DNA of 64,000 nucleotides from contig NZ_JACCBX010000002.1 of the NCBI RefSeq assembly GCF_013409995.1, positions 101,827-165,826 of the forward strand. The letters are read 5' to 3'. Under the pieces are notes generated by a model. It saw only the letters and a list, made by a program, of their open reading frames with translations. It did not search any database and had not been told where the DNA came from. The position numbers were made by a program, and so were the translations under genes. The DNA is from Neobacillus driksii. Lineage in GTDB: Bacteria > Bacillota > Bacilli > Bacillales > Cytobacillaceae. Shown one piece after another: positions 25,699 through 35,045 of the stretch (the first letter of the stretch is position 1; each line of letters begins with the position of its first letter).

Positions 25699-27150
25699 TT
25701 AACCCCTTTCGGCTTTTTTCTTAAATGGTCCCCTTATCAATGAGTATTTAAAGAACTTAGGATACATAGGCGATATCGGCAGTAAGTAGGGTGAATTTAA
25801 ATTAGTCAGACTGCTTAAATGGATAATCAATATCCCCATACCAAAAATAATTCCAAGATTACCCCAAAATCCTGAGAGTATAATAAATCCAAAACGGACA
25901 ATTCTTATCGAAGCACTTAATAAATAGCTGGGGACCACAAATGACGCGATGGCAGAAGCTGCTACCACAATGATCAGGATATTGCTGGTAATCCCTGCCT
26001 GTACCGCAGCTTGCCCAATTACAATACCACCAACAATACCGATTGTCTGGCCAACTTTTGTTGGAAGCCTGGCTCCTGCTTCTCGGAGCAGCTCTAACAA
26101 GAATTCTAAAAAAAGCGCCTCAATGACCGGGGGAAACGGCACTTTACTTCGTGACTCCAGCAGTGTCGGAAGCAATGCCTGCGGAATCATTTCATAATGA
26201 TAGGTTGTAACCGCTACGTATAAGGCAGTAAATAACAGAGTAACTAAAATGGCAATATACCTTGTAATCTTAATAAAAGTCCCAACTATCCATCTTTGCC
26301 CGAAATCATCCATTGACTCCATAAAATCAAAAAAACTAACGGGTGTGCAAAAAGCAAACGGACTGTTGTCCATTAATCCTACAATCTTCCCATCAAACAT
26401 TTTATATGCAACTACATCTGGTCTTTCTGTGGTATAAAATTGCGGAAATGGTGAATTTGGATATTCATCAATATATTGAACAAGCATATTCGTATCTACA
26501 ATCCCATCATTATGAACCGATAGAATTCTTTTTTTTATTTCTTCTAAATCATTCTCGGAAGCTACCCCTTCAATATATAGTAAATAAACCGTCCTTTTTG
26601 CCTTATTTCCCACATGCAATTTTATTGTCTTAAGTTTGGAACTCATCACTCTTTTTCGAATAAGTGATAAATTCACATCAACAGACTCTACAAACGCATC
26701 ATGCGCACCCAAAATGACCGTTTCCGTTTCAGATGGAGCAATAGATCGGCCCTTTCCCTCTTGAAAAGGAAGCTCATATGCTTGTTTCTCAGTGAATAAA
26801 ATAACACTTCCAGATAATATGGCTTCTTCCACATCACTCATATCTGACAATGCTTTAAACTCTGAATGGCTTAGAAAGGGCTGTACCTCATCCGGAGTAA
26901 TTTTTCTAAGCATAGATAAAAATTGTTCATAATGATCCTTATTAATTAGGTAACTAAAGTAATATATTTTTACTGTTAAATGCGGAAACTCTGTGACACT
27001 TAAATCAGAACTATTTTTAAAATCGCTAATAAATTGCTCTAATATTGATTCTCCAGCTAATTTTGACTCTCTCATATCACTTGTAATATTCCGTATTTGG
27101 TCTTTCTGCAGTTTAAAATCCTTCAAAAAGCGATTGCGGTCTTTACGCAT
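25699..27150 (-). CDS. Spore germination protein, GerAA family
   Basis: About 483 residues. The first 240 residues form the two soluble N-terminal domains (FKLQKDQIRN, SGSVILFTEKQAYELPF, GAHDAFVESVDVNLSLIRKR, GKIVGLMDNSPFAFCTPVSFFDFM) and the rest holds four or five helices with EALFLEFLLELLREAGARLPTKVG and GIVGGIVIGQAAVQAGITS, both diagnostic for the PF03323 GerA family. The A subunit forms the oligomeric, probably ion-conducting part of the germinant receptor. I take the second ATG, 27150, since GGGTG is in place; the first lies five codons upstream. Expected expression in the forespore could not be confirmed from a clear sigma-G promoter. Confidence 0.93.
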   Translation of the reverse strand: MRKDRNRFLKDFKLQKDQIRNITSDMRESKLAGESILEQFISDFKNSSDLSVTEFPHLTVKIYYFSYLINKDHYEQFLSMLRKITPDEVQPFLSHSEFKALSDMSDVEEAILSGSVILFTEKQAYELPFQEGKGRSIAPSETETVILGAHDAFVESVDVNLSLIRKRVMSSKLKTIKLHVGNKAKRTVYLLYIEGVASENDLEEIKKRILSVHNDGIVDTNMLVQYIDEYPNSPFPQFYTTERPDVVAYKMFDGKIVGLMDNSPFAFCTPVSFFDFMESMDDFGQRWIVGTFIKITRYIAILVTLLFTALYVAVTTYHYEMIPQALLPTLLESRSKVPFPPVIEALFLEFLLELLREAGARLPTKVGQTIGIVGGIVIGQAAVQAGITSNILIIVVAASAIASFVVPSYLLSASIRIVRFGFIILSGFWGNLGIIFGMGILIIHLSSLTNLNSPYLLPISPMYPKFFKYSLIRGPFKKKAERG

Positions 27151-27269
27151 TCGCACCCGCCCCATCTTTTTATTTTATTTTTTGCTAACACTGGTAAATT
27201 ATACATTTATTGAAAGCCTGAATAGTAATTTATATATATAAGAAATATCTCAAATAAAGGAGGTTGCCG

Positions 27270-28109
27270 GTGAAAAACCTAAATCCATTTATTCCCTGGG
27301 AGGAGCATTATTTTTGGGTTAATATACTTTTAGATCATGCCGTTTTTGTTCGGGATTATTTATCACACGTTGAGGTAAACCTTGTAGAAGAAGCTGTGGC
27401 CTTTATTGGAAGGTTCACAGAGCTTAGAAATCGGCTGGAACAAATTCCAAAAAACTCACAAGTAAATTCTCAGGCATTAATTGATTTTTCCAGGCTTTCT
27501 GCGCAAGTTTCTTATGATTATTATCGCTTTGAAGGAAAGGTTCTTAACTTACAATTAAATAATAAAATCCTAATTAACATTACCCCCACTTATTTTAATG
27601 GTACACTAAATGAAAACGGTGAATATTTGCGGATTCTGCAGTATTACGTGAATGGAACCGATTATCCCCCGCTGCCATTAGTTGATTTATTAGACCTTTG
27701 GTTAGAGGATCAGCTTGGTCATGCTTCATTATTAAATCGCGCACTTGATGGTGTGGAACTTATCCTTCATGAAAAAGTAAACACACTAAGTAAGCTTTTT
27801 TCAGCACATATATTAAAAAATGACGCCATAAAAGGTTATTTAAGGTTTATCCCTCCTCATTTCCCTGTTCAGATCGCTTTTGCACGTGAAGTTAGTGGAA
27901 CAGTGCTTGCCTTTAATCAATTGGTGGAACATGTGATTAAGCTTTATAAAGGAAAAGAAGTTTTAAATGCGACAACGCTCCGATTCTTGGAGCACCATTT
28001 TCCTGAGTCCTGCTATTTTTTAACGAAACTTAGTGGATTTGTGCCTGAAATGGAAAGACCCCCTTGCTCTTTAACATCCTATTTTAAAAACTACCATAAC
28101 AACTATTAA
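27270..28109 (+). CDS. DUF2935 domain protein
   Basis: About 279 residues starting at GTG 27270, which has a near-perfect AAAGGAGG six bases before it. Two related helical halves are visible: PWEEHYFWVNILLDHAVFVRDYL at residue 7 and QIAFAREVSGTVLAFNQLVEHV later, with DLWLEDQLGHASLLNRAL between. The E-H-x-F-W...D-H pattern is typical of DUF2935, a helical-bundle family with acidic and His residues that could bind metal. Function unknown. It is divergent from the germination operon, and the two start sites are about 120 bases apart. Confidence 0.78.
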   Translation: MKNLNPFIPWEEHYFWVNILLDHAVFVRDYLSHVEVNLVEEAVAFIGRFTELRNRLEQIPKNSQVNSQALIDFSRLSAQVSYDYYRFEGKVLNLQLNNKILINITPTYFNGTLNENGEYLRILQYYVNGTDYPPLPLVDLLDLWLEDQLGHASLLNRALDGVELILHEKVNTLSKLFSAHILKNDAIKGYLRFIPPHFPVQIAFAREVSGTVLAFNQLVEHVIKLYKGKEVLNATTLRFLEHHFPESCYFLTKLSGFVPEMERPPCSLTSYFKNYHNNY

Positions 28110-28184
28110 TGTGGTTAATCCATTCTTTGTTCGCTCATACTAATTTTGGATTCATGATTATTAGAAATGGAGTTGAACACAGGA

Positions 28185-28550
28185 ATGGAATTTGAAGCAA
28201 GAAATTCTACCGAAGCTGCCTTACACGAGTATAAATCTGGGTTAGGTGTATTTACGCAAAAAATGCCGGAGTTCGCTAAACACTTCAATGCTTTTACAGA
28301 AGAGTGCTTTAAAGAAGGTGCTTTATCTCAACGTGAAAAGCAATTGATTGCATTAGGAATCAGCCTCTATACACAAGATGAATATTGTATTATTTATCAT
28401 ACAAAAGGATGTCTTGATCAAGGTTGTTCAGAACAGGAAATCCTCGAAGCAGTTGGTGTTACGGCAGCATTTGGCGGCGGAGCAGCTATGAGTCAGGCGG
28501 TTACATTGGTTCAAGAATGTATTGAGGATTTAAATCAACTAAAACAATAA
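28185..28550 (+). CDS. AhpD-like/carboxymuconolactone decarboxylase family protein
   Basis: About 121 residues, all-helical CMD domain. The motif [19 protein letters not shown] followed by [34 protein letters not shown] matches the AhpD-like group; here the two motif cysteines are eight residues apart (C-x7-C) rather than CxxC, with His in between (C-IIYH), so peroxidase recycling in the AhpD way is uncertain. ATG 28185 has AATGGAG twelve bases upstream; ATG 28167 is possible as well. It stands alone between DUF2935 and a strong terminator. Confidence 0.8.
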   Translation: MEFEARNSTEAALHEYKSGLGVFTQKMPEFAKHFNAFTEECFKEGALSQREKQLIALGISLYTQDEYCIIYHTKGCLDQGCSEQEILEAVGVTAAFGGGAAMSQAVTLVQECIEDLNQLKQ

Positions 28551-28560
28551 TACTCTTGAA

Positions 28561-28597
28561 AAAACCGTTACAGAACAATTGTTCTGTAACGGTTTTT
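28561..28597. terminator. Bidirectional terminator, long perfect hairpin
   Basis: A perfect inverted repeat with arms AACCGTTACAGAACAA and TTGTTCTGTAACGGTT, followed by T residues on both strands, between convergent genes. Confidence 0.88.
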
Positions 28598-29782
28598 TCA
28601 GTGGAAATGGTTTTTAACTTGTTTCATGAGGTACTGAACAAAATCGTCGTCTTTTACTAACCAGACCTCATAATTTCTTTTCAAATAGCTTTCCCCGTCT
28701 TCAAAGTTGGCATAGGTTTGTTCCAAACGTTTCTGCCCTTTTTGAATCGCCCATTCATCCTCATTTACTTGATGAAGCAGGAAGTAATCTTCTCTTCTGC
28801 TTTTATAGAGTGTGCCAAAAGCCGCACCCTTTAGGTTATAACGATTTCGTCTCGCGTCCTCCGGAATCGGTTCTAGATGAAAGGTTTCAGTTACAAAACT
28901 TTTATATGCTTCTTCGGTTAATGAACACCCCGAGGCCTTTGCATGCCCTCCGCCTCCGTATTGTCCAGCAACCTCAGAAACATCGACATGATCGTGAATC
29001 GTACGGAAACCCATCCGCTTTCCGCCAATATTTAAAATCGCGATATAATCAAGATGAGGGTACTCTTTCCCTAATTCATTTCCCAATTCTGAGTGATAAG
29101 ATTCAGCATAGACCACACCAGCAAATAGACCATTGAGTTCAGTCTGAACCAGCTCCCGCCTTTTCCTGCGGATATAGCGATCAATCTTATCTTCTTCCAT
29201 ATCTAATATTTTCTTTTCAAACTCGTCAAAATGAAATTGTTCACTAGTCCGAAGACGAGTAATCATTTTTTCTTCAAATTCGTCAATTGAAACGAGAAAA
29301 AACAATGCATTTAGACGCTGGGCATCCTGATTATCATTTTTTTCCCATTCCCACGTATCATATTGTCTAACCAGCTCAACAAATTGAGAGATTGCTGCTG
29401 ACTCTTCCAATAACTGATGTGAAAGAAGATAGTGATACAATAAGGATGTGGCAGAAGTTAATTTCCCTTCTTCATCCTCTACAATCACATGACCCCACGG
29501 ATAATCATTGTAATGCAGCGCTGTTTTATGATGATCAATTAACTGTACTTTTCCTCCATCTTCATAAAACGCATTGATCCTCTGTTCATTTTTTTCATTT
29601 ACAGACAAATCGGTAATAAATAAAAAAGTGTTTTTATCTTCGTTTTCGAAAAACCATTCTACTTCTCGATTTAAACCAGAAATGGAATTGTAGCGAACCT
29701 TTACATCCTCACCAAACGCAAGCTTTGCTAGAATTCCACACCCGACACCATCTAAATCATTATGTGACAACAATTTGTACAT
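28598..29782 (-). CDS. nrnB: DHH phosphoesterase, oligoribonuclease NrnB
   Basis: A 394-residue DHH-DHHA1 protein. The N-terminal SHNDLDGVGCGILAKLAFG binds metal, ITDLSVNE and LIDHHKTAL (DHH motif, near residue 85) follow, and the C-terminal DHHA1 part has YGGGGHAKASGCSL near 280. The whole sequence runs parallel to B. subtilis YngD, shown to be NrnB, which degrades very short RNAs (nanoRNA) from the 3' or 5' end to mononucleotides. Length agrees (399 in B. subtilis, from memory). Single gene with a GAGGTG ribosome binding site. Confidence 0.9.
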   Translation of the reverse strand: MYKLLSHNDLDGVGCGILAKLAFGEDVKVRYNSISGLNREVEWFFENEDKNTFLFITDLSVNEKNEQRINAFYEDGGKVQLIDHHKTALHYNDYPWGHVIVEDEEGKLTSATSLLYHYLLSHQLLEESAAISQFVELVRQYDTWEWEKNDNQDAQRLNALFFLVSIDEFEEKMITRLRTSEQFHFDEFEKKILDMEEDKIDRYIRRKRRELVQTELNGLFAGVVYAESYHSELGNELGKEYPHLDYIAILNIGGKRMGFRTIHDHVDVSEVAGQYGGGGHAKASGCSLTEEAYKSFVTETFHLEPIPEDARRNRYNLKGAAFGTLYKSRREDYFLLHQVNEDEWAIQKGQKRLEQTYANFEDGESYLKRNYEVWLVKDDDFVQYLMKQVKNHFH

Positions 29783-29846
29783 GCTTTTTCACCTCATAAA
29801 ATAGTATGGTATCAATAGGTTAAAAATATTGAATAACCAAAATAAA

Positions 29847-29875
29847 AAACCCGCGCTGCTAAATGTGCCGGGTTT
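29847..29875 (-). terminator. Terminator of the patatin gene... upstream region of nrnB end
   Basis: A seven-base stem AAACCCG / CGGGTTT with a 15-base loop; on the reverse strand it directly follows the patatin gene stop and ends in TTTTTTATTTT. Confidence 0.78.
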
Positions 29876-29881
29876 AATTTA

Positions 29882-30793
29882 TTATTTTTCTATAAACGCC
29901 AGGATTTGATTTTTCCGCTTTTTAAAAACTCTTCTTCCTAAGTCACTTAAAACATCCATATAATCTACCTGATCAAAGGGAATTTCCTTACCCAAGTCTT
30001 CATTAATTCGAAGGTATTGTTCGTTAAGGAGAAGCTGACAATGATAAGTCACGGATTCTGATGAAAGGTGAAGGGCCAAATCAAGAAGCTTTGGAGTTAC
30101 CTTCATTGAAGGTAACTGAAACGGAAGCCATTGATTGATTCCCCAATACTTATCATTCTTGTTCGTAAAATCAATATTCTGTAATCCCGTCCCAATGGAT
30201 AATATGTTGATTTCCTTCATACTTTTTTGGAAGAAATGAATAGCTTCCGTCAGGCAGACTAATGAAGGATTATTCGCCCATAGTCCTCCATCAATAGATA
30301 AGTATTGATCCCCTATTTTATTAGGGGGAAAATAGACAGGTGCCGAGCAGGAGGAAAGGACAGCATCCCATACTTTTATGGATAGATCATCACAATCAGG
30401 ATGGCCGTAGTTTGACCGGTGAGTAAACGGTTTTCCATGAGTAATGTCCACAGCAGGAATTAGCAGCGGCTTGGTTATATCCTGTAGTTTCACAACACCA
30501 AACGCTTGTTTTAACAAGTGTCTTAGCGCTCGGTCACTATAAACACTCTTAAATAGACCAACCTTAGCCTGCCTGGTAAAAATCTTTCCACCAAAATGCT
30601 TATAGCTATCGTAAATCTCTTTCATGTTTTTGTTAAGTGAAACAGATGCAGCGATGATAGACCCAGTACTTGTGCCAGCAACTACATCAAACAAATCACC
30701 AACAGGTTGACCTATTTCTTCTTCTAATGCTTGTAAAATGGCAATGGCAAAAATGCCTCGTATTCCACCGCCATCTATACATAGTAATTTCAT
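29882..30793 (-). CDS. Patatin-like phospholipase
   Basis: A 303-residue patatin domain. The oxyanion loop DGGGIRGIFAI is at residues 7-17, the nucleophile Ser in GTSTG near residue 46, and the catalytic Asp in SIDGGLWANNPS near 172, so the Ser-Asp dyad is complete. Members release fatty acids from phospholipids or act in defence as CapV-type effectors; here no cyclic nucleotide synthase or defence gene lies beside it, so a housekeeping lipid role is more likely. The start has GGTGAAGTGTA upstream. It is probably monocistronic, 80 bases after the broken repetitive gene on the same strand. Confidence 0.85.
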   Translation of the reverse strand: MKLLCIDGGGIRGIFAIAILQALEEEIGQPVGDLFDVVAGTSTGSIIAASVSLNKNMKEIYDSYKHFGGKIFTRQAKVGLFKSVYSDRALRHLLKQAFGVVKLQDITKPLLIPAVDITHGKPFTHRSNYGHPDCDDLSIKVWDAVLSSCSAPVYFPPNKIGDQYLSIDGGLWANNPSLVCLTEAIHFFQKSMKEINILSIGTGLQNIDFTNKNDKYWGINQWLPFQLPSMKVTPKLLDLALHLSSESVTYHCQLLLNEQYLRINEDLGKEIPFDQVDYMDVLSDLGRRVFKKRKNQILAFIEK

Positions 30794-30873
30794 TACACTT
30801 CACCTTAGTTTACCTTCTTTTTAACAAAGTTTGCCCCAGTTTCTCTATACTTATCAAGTTATTTCTTCATTGT

Positions 30874-31494
30874 TTATTCTACACTTTCTTTGGTTTGAGC
30901 AATTGCTGAAATCACTGACCCAACTGCTTGGATCCAGCTCCCGCTTATGGCCAAAGATTCGTTAGAGGAGGATCCTTGATTGGCTTCATTATTTTCCCTA
31001 TACCCTTTGAATCTATCTTCCTTTTCATTTTCCTGAATCCTTTTAAGCTCTTCAGCTCCACCAAGGGCCTGCAATGAATTCCCGATAATCTGTAAGACAT
31101 TTCCTGTAATATTGAGTGTTCTAACGGTAGAGGGCTCCTCCAATAAATCCTCTGGGTGTGCTACCCCTCCACCTATCGCTTGCAGCAAATTACCGTTTAT
31201 ATCCAACGTAAGCTTGTTCTCTTCTGAAATATTTAATAGAATTCCAGCTACAACAGTGGTATTGCCAATTGCTTGGACTTCGTTTCCAAGTTCTCTAATG
31301 TTAATCCTTCCTGAGCGTCGGCGAATAATGCATTCCCAGTGCCCTGAAGGACATTACCCCATAAGTTCAGACTTTCTTGTGTATCATCGTTAAGTGATGG
31401 TGTACTTCCAACAGCAGCTGTAACTGTACCAATTGCTTGAATCCACGCCCCGAAAAGTTCTTTTAGTTGATTTTTCCATAGAAAAACCGCCCAT
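30874..31494 (-). pseudogene. Repetitive glycine/leucine-rich protein gene with two frameshifts
   Basis: Joining three frames gives a protein of about 205 residues built of repeats like ..GNxLQAIGxxxxA.. (AWIQAIGTVTAAVGS, LWGNVLQGTGNAL, GNEVQAIGNTTVVAG, INGNLLQAIGGGV, TGNVLQIIGNSLQALGG, SGSWIQAVGSVISAI). The probable start is ATG 31494 or 31479 after AAAGG. The first shift is in an AAAA run (ACTAAAAGAAC at about 31460), the second near GGATTAACATTAGAG at about 31290. Removing one base at the first and correcting the second restores one frame to a stop at 30874. I think it belongs to a family of repetitive Bacillus proteins (perhaps DUF6944), unsure. Sequencing errors remain possible. Confidence 0.6.
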
Positions 31495-31561
31495 CGATTC
31501 AACCTTTAATAAGTATATTCACCGGGCGGGGTATTGTTAATCATTCAAAATGATTGTCTCT

Positions 31562-33289
31562 TCATGCATTTGTTACCATCAGACCTCTTTCAATTAACAC
31601 TGGAAACTCTTCGTGCAATAGCTTTATATCTTCTAGCTCTTTTTTTAGTAAAAGCTGTTGGTCCGGCATTAGATTATGTTTCACCAACAACTCCATTACC
31701 TCAATTCGTAATAACCAATCTTCTTTATAATCAGTCGTTAATTTACCGATCACCTCAAGTAAGACTTGTTCAATGTCATTATTCTGTTTTTCACGTATAT
31801 TTCTTACCTTCCCATACAACTGTTCTAATTGCGACAATTCTCTTCTAACAAGTGGTTTTGTCTCTACTTCCTCTAAATCTGCATAAAATTGTTCAGAATC
31901 TGCGGCACCTGCAAAAACGGAGGTAATTCTATCTCCAACTGCCAAATCATAGGTTCCCCAATCACGATGAAATAAAGTTTGTTCCTTCAAAGAAACCGTA
32001 CAATCTTTAAACGAAATCAGCAGAAGTTTGTCATCTTTTCGATAGAAATGTTGTGGAGTTCCGACCACCTTAACACCACTCTCATACTCGATGGTGGATT
32101 TTTTGCCTATTTCTATTCCAATTCCTTTAAGCTCCTCATCATTAAGCTCCTCTAATGGATTTATGCTGTTTGCTATTTTTCCAATTGGAGCCCCGAACCC
32201 GTCTTGATGTATGGCCTTTCCATGACCGTGCAATTCGGTATTTTGATAGGCCAAGGCTGAAGGGCCTTCTGTTTGAATGTATATTGCTTCCCCTTTTTCA
32301 TCCTTGATAAGGTTTCGTAAGGTTCCGGTTAGCTGCAGACCTGAGCTATATTGGGCCGTAGCCGTATGATTCGAACGAAGTGCTTTATCTAAACCTATTG
32401 TTCCACCAACTCTAAAGGCCATCGTTTTTGAGAATTCAAGCACTGCATCAATTAACTGATCAAAGCTGTCACAAACGAAAAGCTGCGGCTGTGGTTTGGT
32501 AATATCAAAGCCAGTTTCAATAACCGTTTTCAGGTCGAATGGAATTTTCTTAACTGAATGTGTTAAACTGCTTCTTCCTTCCGATACAGAAGATAATAAT
32601 CCAGCACCATAGATTTGCGGATGATCGACACTGCCAATTAGCCCGTATTCTACGGTCCACCAATATAAACGCGAAATTTGTTCGGCTTCTGATAATTCCG
32701 TTACAGCTGCTTGTTTTTCCTCAAAATTAGCTTTCGCTGCTTCGATCTCTGCTTTTGTTGCTTTTCCGCTCTCTAATAAATTAGAATAGGTACGGACGGC
32801 TTCAAATAATTCATGCTCTTCGCTTGTAGCCAATGCTTTTGAACCAATTTGGCCAAATAACTTTACATATTCCGAGAATTTCTGTTCGCAAAGGATTGGT
32901 GCATGACCCGCCGCTTCATGTATGATATCAGGTGCGGGTGTATATTGAATGTTTTCTAGTTTACGAATGTCAGATGCTATCGGCAGGATACCATGTGCTT
33001 GAAAGTCGAAAAAAATAACACCCGGGATGAAACCATCAATATTGGCCGCCCCCCAGCCAAACGGCTCTAACGCTTTGTTCATGTCCGTAACATTGGGTAT
33101 CTTCTCAACCGATATTCCTGAAGACGTTAACCCGCCAACATAGGCTTGATGAGCAGTGTCTTTTAGATAGTTATGGTTTTGTCTCATCACATAACGCCAA
33201 ACAGCATGATCAATCGGTGTGTATTTTTCATACTGCTGGTCCACCACATATTTTTGTAAGTGTCTCGGTATTTTTCTTGCTTTCCCCAT
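31562..33289 (-). CDS. phhA: Aromatic amino acid (phenylalanine) hydroxylase with long C-terminal extension
   Basis: A 575-residue pterin-dependent hydroxylase. The non-haem iron ligands are His124 and His129 in IIHEAAGHAPIL and Glu214 in WWTVEYGLIG; GWGAANIDGFIPG near residue 80 is also typical. The enzyme converts phenylalanine to tyrosine with tetrahydrobiopterin-type cofactor and oxygen. Most bacterial PhhA are 260-300 residues; the last 230 residues here (from about 345) add a beta-rich domain of unknown function, followed by a helical end. The pterin carbinolamine dehydratase gene lies 27 bases upstream on the same strand, supporting the assignment. AAAGGGAGAG is the ribosome binding site. 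Confidence 0.9.
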   Translation of the reverse strand: MGKARKIPRHLQKYVVDQQYEKYTPIDHAVWRYVMRQNHNYLKDTAHQAYVGGLTSSGISVEKIPNVTDMNKALEPFGWGAANIDGFIPGVIFFDFQAHGILPIASDIRKLENIQYTPAPDIIHEAAGHAPILCEQKFSEYVKLFGQIGSKALATSEEHELFEAVRTYSNLLESGKATKAEIEAAKANFEEKQAAVTELSEAEQISRLYWWTVEYGLIGSVDHPQIYGAGLLSSVSEGRSSLTHSVKKIPFDLKTVIETGFDITKPQPQLFVCDSFDQLIDAVLEFSKTMAFRVGGTIGLDKALRSNHTATAQYSSGLQLTGTLRNLIKDEKGEAIYIQTEGPSALAYQNTELHGHGKAIHQDGFGAPIGKIANSINPLEELNDEELKGIGIEIGKKSTIEYESGVKVVGTPQHFYRKDDKLLLISFKDCTVSLKEQTLFHRDWGTYDLAVGDRITSVFAGAADSEQFYADLEEVETKPLVRRELSQLEQLYGKVRNIREKQNNDIEQVLLEVIGKLTTDYKEDWLLRIEVMELLVKHNLMPDQQLLLKKELEDIKLLHEEFPVLIERGLMVTNA

Positions 33290-33316
33290 TTAGAAATCTC
33301 TCCCTTTAGAAGAAAA

Positions 33317-33613
33317 TTAACTTTTCGTTTGTAGATAAAATTCATCGTATTTTGTGGCTAATTCAAAATCTAAAGACGTTAAACCCCTAGCATTCCAGGA
33401 CGAAATTCTTACCGTTACAACTTTATAGTCTATTGAAATAAATGGGTGATGGTTAACCTGCTCAGAAAGGTTTGCTGCCAGATTTACAAAATCAATTCCT
33501 TTTAGATAATCGCGAAAACGATACTTTCTCTCAATCCATTTTTCATCTGTTAATTTCCAGTCAGGAAGGGAGGATAACTTTTCTTGAACTTCTGCAGGCA
33601 ATAATTTTTCCAT
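33317..33613 (-). CDS. phhB: Pterin-4a-carbinolamine dehydratase
   Basis: A 98-residue PCD/DCoH protein. [22 protein letters not shown] and [44 protein letters not shown] (in pieces: EQVNHHP holds the two active-site His; then TSLDFELA) match the family. It recycles the 4a-hydroxypterin formed by the hydroxylase encoded just downstream. GGAGAGAAG precedes the ATG. A cre-like sequence lies 22-36 bases upstream. The pair phhB-phhA forms a two-gene operon. Confidence 0.93.
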   Translation of the reverse strand: MEKLLPAEVQEKLSSLPDWKLTDEKWIERKYRFRDYLKGIDFVNLAANLSEQVNHHPFISIDYKVVTVRISSWNARGLTSLDFELATKYDEFYLQTKS

Positions 33614-33635
33614 TCGCTTCTCTCCTTTACGCTAA

Positions 33636-33649
33636 TAAAGCGCTTTCAT
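33636..33649 (-). promoter_or_regulatory. Possible CcpA (cre-like) site upstream of phhB
   Basis: On the reverse strand TGAAAGCGCTTTAT fits the cre pattern TGWNANCGNTNWCA except for the last two bases. It is placed between promoter and start of phhBA and would allow carbon catabolite control. Confidence 0.35.
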
Positions 33650-33725
33650 AAAATTCGCAGTCATCAATAAATACTATTCAATTAGAATAAAAAAAACACT
33701 ATCAGTTATCTATTGTTAGGAAATG

Positions 33726-33760
33726 AAAAAAATCTACCTGTTTTCCAGATAGATTTTTTA
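33726..33760 (-). terminator. Terminator of the metallophosphoesterase gene
   Basis: AAAAATCTA-CTG / CAG-TAGATTTTT hairpin directly after the reverse-strand stop... A and T runs on both sides allow function in either direction. Confidence 0.7.
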
Positions 33761-33761
33761 C

Positions 33762-34865
33762 TTATTTAATTGGGTTAAATTTAACATTGATTTGGACAAT
33801 TTCTGAACGAGTACCAATTCGGAGCGGCAGTCCCCACACACCATAGCCGGAGGAAACAATGGATTGGAGCTGCCCTTTTTTCAGATAGCCAAAATCATTT
33901 TCAAAAATCTTGTTCGTAATCAGGTTACCTGGTGCTCCCTGACCTCGATGTGTGTGACCTGATAAAATAAGGTCAACCCCGTTTTTCTCTGCGATATCTA
34001 AATCATAGGGCTGATGTTCAAGTAGAAATACGGGTTTCGTAACATCGACCTGCTTCATCAAAGCTGAAAGCTCAGCTCTTACAACATCCTGATATCCTCT
34101 ATCCTTCCTGCCCACAAGGACAATCCCTTCAGGAAGGTTCAGGACTTCGTCATCTAATACCTTCATGCCGCTATTATTAAAAATCTTTACAAGATCCACG
34201 TCATCACGATCATGATTCCCTAAGGAAGCATAAACAGGAGCTTGGATTTGTTTCAGCAGCTCTGGAATTCCCTCTTCAAGGAAAGGAGTAATATCATCAT
34301 CAATAATATCTCCTGGAAAAAGTACGAGGTCAGGTTTTTCAGAATTAATATACTCCACAAGTTTTTTAGCCTGCCCGCTGCCCGACAAATCCCCGAAATG
34401 CATATCCGAAGCCATAATAATTTTCAGGCTTTGTTTCCCTTCTACCTGTTTTCGGATCGTTATCTCATATGTAGTCACTTTAGGACTGTAGGCATTAAAC
34501 ACTCCGAATAAGAATGAACCAACAATCACAACTAATACGATGAAACCTGTCCATTTAACAAACTTCTCTTTTTGTATCTTTGAAAATCTTCTTAGAAAAA
34601 CCGCTAAATTGGCTATGGGTAGTAGCATTATCAGAAAATAAAATAACGATAGCCACGCAGCCCCAAGCCATGTAAAAAATAAACTCTCATCCAGCCAGCG
34701 TGAGAAAACGAAAGAATAAGCAAAAAGAACGAGTACCACCCAGAACATTATTTTTATACTCTTTCGGTCGCCACTCATTTGCTTCAGCCAAACCCAAATA
34801 TTATAACCAATGTAAAAAATCAATACATTATATAGTAAGATCATTCCTATTCCAACAGCCCACAC
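33762..34865 (-). CDS. Membrane metallophosphoesterase (YkuE/YaeI-like)
   Basis: A 367-residue protein with four N-terminal membrane helices in the first 125 residues and a calcineurin-like phosphoesterase domain behind them. All motifs are intact: ASDMHFGDL (D-x-H), FPGDIIDD (GD), SLGNHDRDD (GNHD), LLEHQPYD (H) and LSGHTHRGQG (GHTH). Relatives hydrolyse lipid or lipid-linked phosphoesters such as UDP-diacylglucosamine at the membrane; the substrate here is not known. The domain would lie on the outer face if the helices are counted right. Single gene. Confidence 0.85.
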   Translation of the reverse strand: MWAVGIGMILLYNVLIFYIGYNIWVWLKQMSGDRKSIKIMFWVVLVLFAYSFVFSRWLDESLFFTWLGAAWLSLFYFLIMLLPIANLAVFLRRFSKIQKEKFVKWTGFIVLVVIVGSFLFGVFNAYSPKVTTYEITIRKQVEGKQSLKIIMASDMHFGDLSGSGQAKKLVEYINSEKPDLVLFPGDIIDDDITPFLEEGIPELLKQIQAPVYASLGNHDRDDVDLVKIFNNSGMKVLDDEVLNLPEGIVLVGRKDRGYQDVVRAELSALMKQVDVTKPVFLLEHQPYDLDIAEKNGVDLILSGHTHRGQGAPGNLITNKIFENDFGYLKKGQLQSIVSSGYGVWGLPLRIGTRSEIVQINVKFNPIK

Positions 34866-35045
34866 AGAAGTAAATCCCCTTTTTACTTAAAGTCTTACTA
34901 TAATTAGACAATATTTGAGCTTATTTAACAATAATTAGGACTCGTTATTTACCATATTTTCGCAAGGTTGATATTACCATCACTTCCTCCTCTTATTTTT
35001 TGATACAATTTTAAAGTCAGAGAATAATAGGGAGGAATACAATCT

